64,000 nt of DNA from Anaeramoeba flamelloides. Taxonomy: Eukaryota > Metamonada > Anaeramoebidae. The stretch spans positions 496,001-560,000 of the forward strand of contig JANTQA010000040.1 of the NCBI GenBank assembly GCA_027625915.1, given 5' to 3'. The translations under genes and the position numbers were made by a program. Below are positions 61,012 to 64,000 of this stretch, in pieces (position 1 is the stretch's first letter; every line of letters starts with the position of its first letter). The notes beneath the pieces are model-generated. The model was not told the origin of the DNA. It was given only the letters and a program-made list of their open reading frames with translations, and did no database searches.

Positions 61012-64000
61012 AACTCTGTTTCAGTCAAAGAGGCTCAACGTTTTTTTCAAATATCAATTATTTTATATAATTGACCTTTGAAGAACAAATAAGAAATAAA
61101 CAGAATAATAGACATCAAAGAATTGTTGATATATGTCTGAAAGAAAACTAATTAATCAATAAATTTTCTTAAAAATTGAAAAACTCAAATTCTTAGGGCC
61201 CTATTGAGAAAAACAACGATGTTCGTTTTGAACTTCTACTGGTATTTGAATAATAAATATGAAGCATTTTCAACTTCATTGTCCATACCTTTATTTTAGA
61301 AATTAAGCCCCCAAACACAATTTGTTGGTATTTGTGGTCTCTATATTGAAAAAGGAAATGAAAATGAAGTGAAAATTTTTCACATTTATTAAACAAATAT
61401 CAAGATCAAAGATCGAATAGAATTGCAATAGAAATCAATATGGTTTCTCAACAATCTTTACATGGTTTCAATAACCTTAGAATAACACATTTTTACCAAG
61501 TTACTATTGATCTTGCAATAAAAAAATTTTTTTGCAAATGAATGACGTTTTAAAATAAAATCAAAAAAAAAAAACAAAAATGTATAAAAATGTGAAAAAA
61601 TGATTTCAATTTTGAAAATTTCCAAAATAAATATTTTCTTCTAATATCCATGCAAACCCTTTAAACACATGTATTATGTCATTACAACTGGGCCTCTTTG
61701 ACTGAAAAATAGTTTATATATTTATTAAAATTATTTTTTATTTTCCCCTTTCTAGATTATTTTTGTTCTTGTGCCCAATTTTCTCAATAAATAAGATTCG
61801 AGATAATTTTTATTCTAGTCTTCATTAAATAATAATAAAAATGAACCTTTCTTTGAAAATTTTTCTATTTCAAACTTTTTATTATCCTTAAAATTTGTTT
61901 TTTCAAAATATTTTTGGAAAATCTTCTTTTTTTTAAATTAAAAGAACAAAAATTTCTCAGAAAACAGTTATTTACAATAACAAATTATCTTTAATTTCAA
62001 ATGATCACATTTCTAAACATCAATTATAATGATGAAAAAACATAATAATGAAAATACCCTTTGAACTCTTTTATATAAAATATATAATTATTATTTTGAT
62101 CAAAAAAAAATATTTTAATATTTCTCATTTTGAAGATTAAAACAAATTTTAAAGAGAAAATTTGTTTTATTAAATGTTGTATTGATAATTAATACAATTT
62201 ATCATTTTTAATAATAATTTTTTTTTTTTTTTTTTTTGGGTTTGTTACGAGAAATAAACGAAGATTATGCTAAAACATTATCAATAAATTATAATACAAA
62301 ATCAGACAATTAAGTAATAATATATTTTTTTATTTTTTTCCATTTTTCCCCTGGCTGAATCTTCTTCATATTGGGAAGAAGAGTTACAAAGTAAAAAGAT
62401 CAAGTGGTTACTTGCTAATAATGTGACACTGAAACAAGAAAGTATGAGTAACTTGAAAATAAAAACAAAAAAGTAAAGGTTAAAAATGATCAAAGGTACA
62501 AAGCAAATAAGATCAAAAAAAAAAAGAAATTACAACAACTAAACAATGATCCCCAAGTGAACCTTCATGATCAATTATCAAATTATACTAAATCAACCAA
62601 AAGTATCGTGGCTATGATTTTGGGAGTCCTTAATTAAAGATTGCATTGTTTTTTTTTTTTTTTTTTGATTTTTTACCAATTGCTTCTTATAAACCCTTTT
62701 TAAATTTCTTTTTATTTTTTCTTTTTCTTTTTCCTTTTCAATTTTTTGCTTTTACTTTATAAACATAAAAAAAATTGAGGGTCTGTCTTTCCTTTCAACA
62801 ATCGTGAAATCTAGGATTTTACGCTTAAATTACCTGAAAGTGAAATTTAAGTAAAAGAACATCTAGAGTGTAATTTATACTTCTTCCATCAATAAATAAA
62901 TATAAATAATATATTTTTTTCATCATTGATCTCAATAACTTGAAAAATATATGGGAAAAAAATAAAAAAAAAATAAAAAAAAAAAAAAGAAAGAAAATTA
63001 CTGTTCCAATTTAAAGCAATTGTGGTATATGGCTCGATTCTATGAAGATAATTTAATACTGTTGAAATTGTCGAATAATGCCCTTTACAATAATTATCCT
63101 GATCACCCTCGTTGTCATAATGATCACTATCATCATTTTCGAATTCTTCAGAATTTATACCGACATCACTTCTAGACTTGATCAATTTTAAAATTCTTTT
63201 CTTATTAAACGAAAAGATTGGCTTTGACAAATCTCTGTAAACATCGGGATCATCTAAATTAATTTCTTCACTTTCATAATCTTTTAAAACCCAGGGGAAA
63301 ATGGGGTATTGATTCAAATCATTATACGTTCTTCCAGATAAAGTATTTAATTTCATTAAATAATCAAAATTGGATATTTTACCGTTTCTCCAAGATCTTT
63401 GAAAAATTAAAAGTTTTTCAGAAACTGAGGTATTTAGTTGCCAATTTTTTGTAGGGTTAATTAATGAAGCTGTTTTTTTAATTATATTTAATAATAAACT
63501 GCTATCAGTTTTCTTATCTATAATATTAAAGAAATAATTTAAATTATTTTTTAAAAAAATTTCAAGTGCATTATTTTTCCATAAATATCTTCTTTTTTGA
63601 ATATCTTTAATTTTTTTAAAATCCCAGTTATATTTGATGGATTTGTCTTGATCAGAATTTATTTTTTCATTCACCTGACTTTCTTCCTTATAATTGTCAT
63701 TATTATTATTATTATTATTATTAATACTATCATCATCATCAATTTTATCTTTTTTATTTAATGAAATAAAATTAATTGAATGTGAAAAAATAATTAAATA
63801 ACCATTGATTATCCGAGAAGGAATAATTAATTGACATTTTACTTTGATAATACCTTCATCTTTATTATACTTTCTTTTAATATTAAACCCAAAACCATCA
63901 ATAGTATTAGTGGGCTTATTGCTTAATTGGTTATTTGTCTTTTTTATTTTCCACAGCTCCTGCTCATTATTAATATCATCAATAATAACGTCGTTGTCGT
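57241..64000 (-). CDS. PH-BEACH-WD40 protein, 5' end beyond the window
   Basis: By family, a BEACH protein (LYST/neurobeachin/NSMAF/Lvs group), a large scaffold in vesicle and lysosome traffic. Two exons are seen: 64000 (edge) to 63002, and 59183-57241, with a 3818-nt intron. Phase is kept: NW(AAC) A|GTAATT then ATAG|AA AAT, so ALNWN joins KNNNTLRNFTFLSVQEHW. In order: a PH-BEACH domain with VKCQLIIPSRIINGYLIIFS; IKDIQKRRYLWKNNALEIFL; the BEACH core with KLLIFQRSWRNGKISNFDYL, NQYPIFPWVL, HYSTISTVLNYLHRIEPYTT, DELIPEFYYMPEFLENI and GYKQRGEDAIKLFNVYHPFS; then WD40-like repeats (HKDVVTCLKVKNDLIITGSR, DTTIIVWQM). A Lys/Glu-rich insert of about 40 residues splits the WD region. Poly-Asn/Asp stretches are present. 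The stop is at 57241-57243. The intron carries two family A MITEs. Confidence 0.9.
60143..60181. repeat. Perfect 16-base palindrome, repeat-family fragment
   Basis: AAAGAATTGAGTAAAA and its exact reverse complement TTTTACTCAATTCTTT flank a 7-base loop. The right arm and the following CTGAAAAACCTAAC match the unit repeated at 42.0-42.25 kb. It lies in the BEACH intron just after a poly-T run. Confidence 0.75.
60236..60284. repeat. (TA)n tract abutting a MITE
   Basis: About 49 bases of uninterrupted alternating TA run directly into the left end of a family A copy. Confidence 0.9.
60285..60990 (+). mobile_element. MITE family A, BEACH intron copy 1 (706 bp)
   Basis: Left end AAACGTTGTTTCAGTCAAAG and right end CCTCTTTGACTGAAAAATAG form inverted repeats. 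It lies antisense to the BEACH gene. A (TA)n stretch of 20 bases separates it from the next copy. Confidence 0.8.
61011..61715 (+). mobile_element. MITE family A, BEACH intron copy 2 (705 bp)
   Basis: Left end AAACTCTGTTTCAGTCAAAG and right end CCTCTTTGACTGAAAAATAG. The interior is closer to the copy at 8451-9154 than to its neighbour at 60285 (for example CAATTATTTTATATAATTGA is shared with 8.5 kb, while the neighbour has TTTTTAATAATTGAG). The small number of differences suggests recent spread. Confidence 0.85.

Overview
The window looks like chromosomal DNA from an AT-rich, intron-rich protist, most likely a free-living amoeba. The evidence is AT-rich introns and spacers, GT-AG introns, Asn/Lys/Gln-rich low-complexity insertions in otherwise conserved proteins, and a eukaryotic housekeeping gene set. 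The style (strings such as KNKNKNK and HKHKHKQSQKQ, capping protein, BEACH and DENN proteins) recalls Anaeramoeba, but that is inference. I see no prokaryotic gene, tRNA, rRNA, CRISPR array or virus-like element.

Layout from left to right: a broken or multi-exon ARM-like reading frame on the minus strand (0.1-1.1 kb); an NT-C2 domain gene on plus with a 2.2 kb intron (5.3-8.2 kb); ribosomal protein uL1/RPL10A on minus in three exons (13.2-14.2 kb); an R1R2R3 Myb-type protein on minus (19.2-20.6 kb); a long gene-poor stretch with one candidate exon (20.6-28.2 kb); a membrane-anchored thioredoxin/PDI-like protein on plus (28.2-29.5 kb); a DENND6-type DENN protein on minus with a 2.1 kb intron (32.6-36.8 kb); F-actin capping protein alpha on minus in four exons (43.0-44.4 kb); exons of an unrecognised multi-pass membrane protein on plus (49.8-50.3 and 54.8-55.1 kb); and a PH-BEACH-WD40 protein on minus with a 3.8 kb intron, running off the right edge (57.2-64.0 kb).

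For RPL10A, CapZ alpha, the NT-C2 gene, the DENND6 gene and the BEACH gene I could place exon junctions that keep frame and join conserved motifs. Spliced RPL10A is 216 aa and spliced CapZ alpha is 286 aa, close to or equal to the usual sizes. Introns fall into two classes: 128-226 nt in the two housekeeping genes, and 2.1-3.8 kb in the other genes.

Much of the non-coding DNA consists of short non-autonomous DNA-transposon-like repeats (MITEs) with terminal inverted repeats and TA-rich flanks. Family A (about 705 bp, CAGTCAAAG ends) has seven copies, two of them side by side in the BEACH intron. Family B (about 200 bp, CAGTTCCAC ends) has three copies. Family C (about 480-600 bp) has two. There are also a nested element, three small foldbacks, a 42-bp tandem repeat family and long dinucleotide tracts. 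No transposase gene was seen. The genes do not form a pathway, but several (DENND6, BEACH, NT-C2) belong to families linked to membrane traffic.
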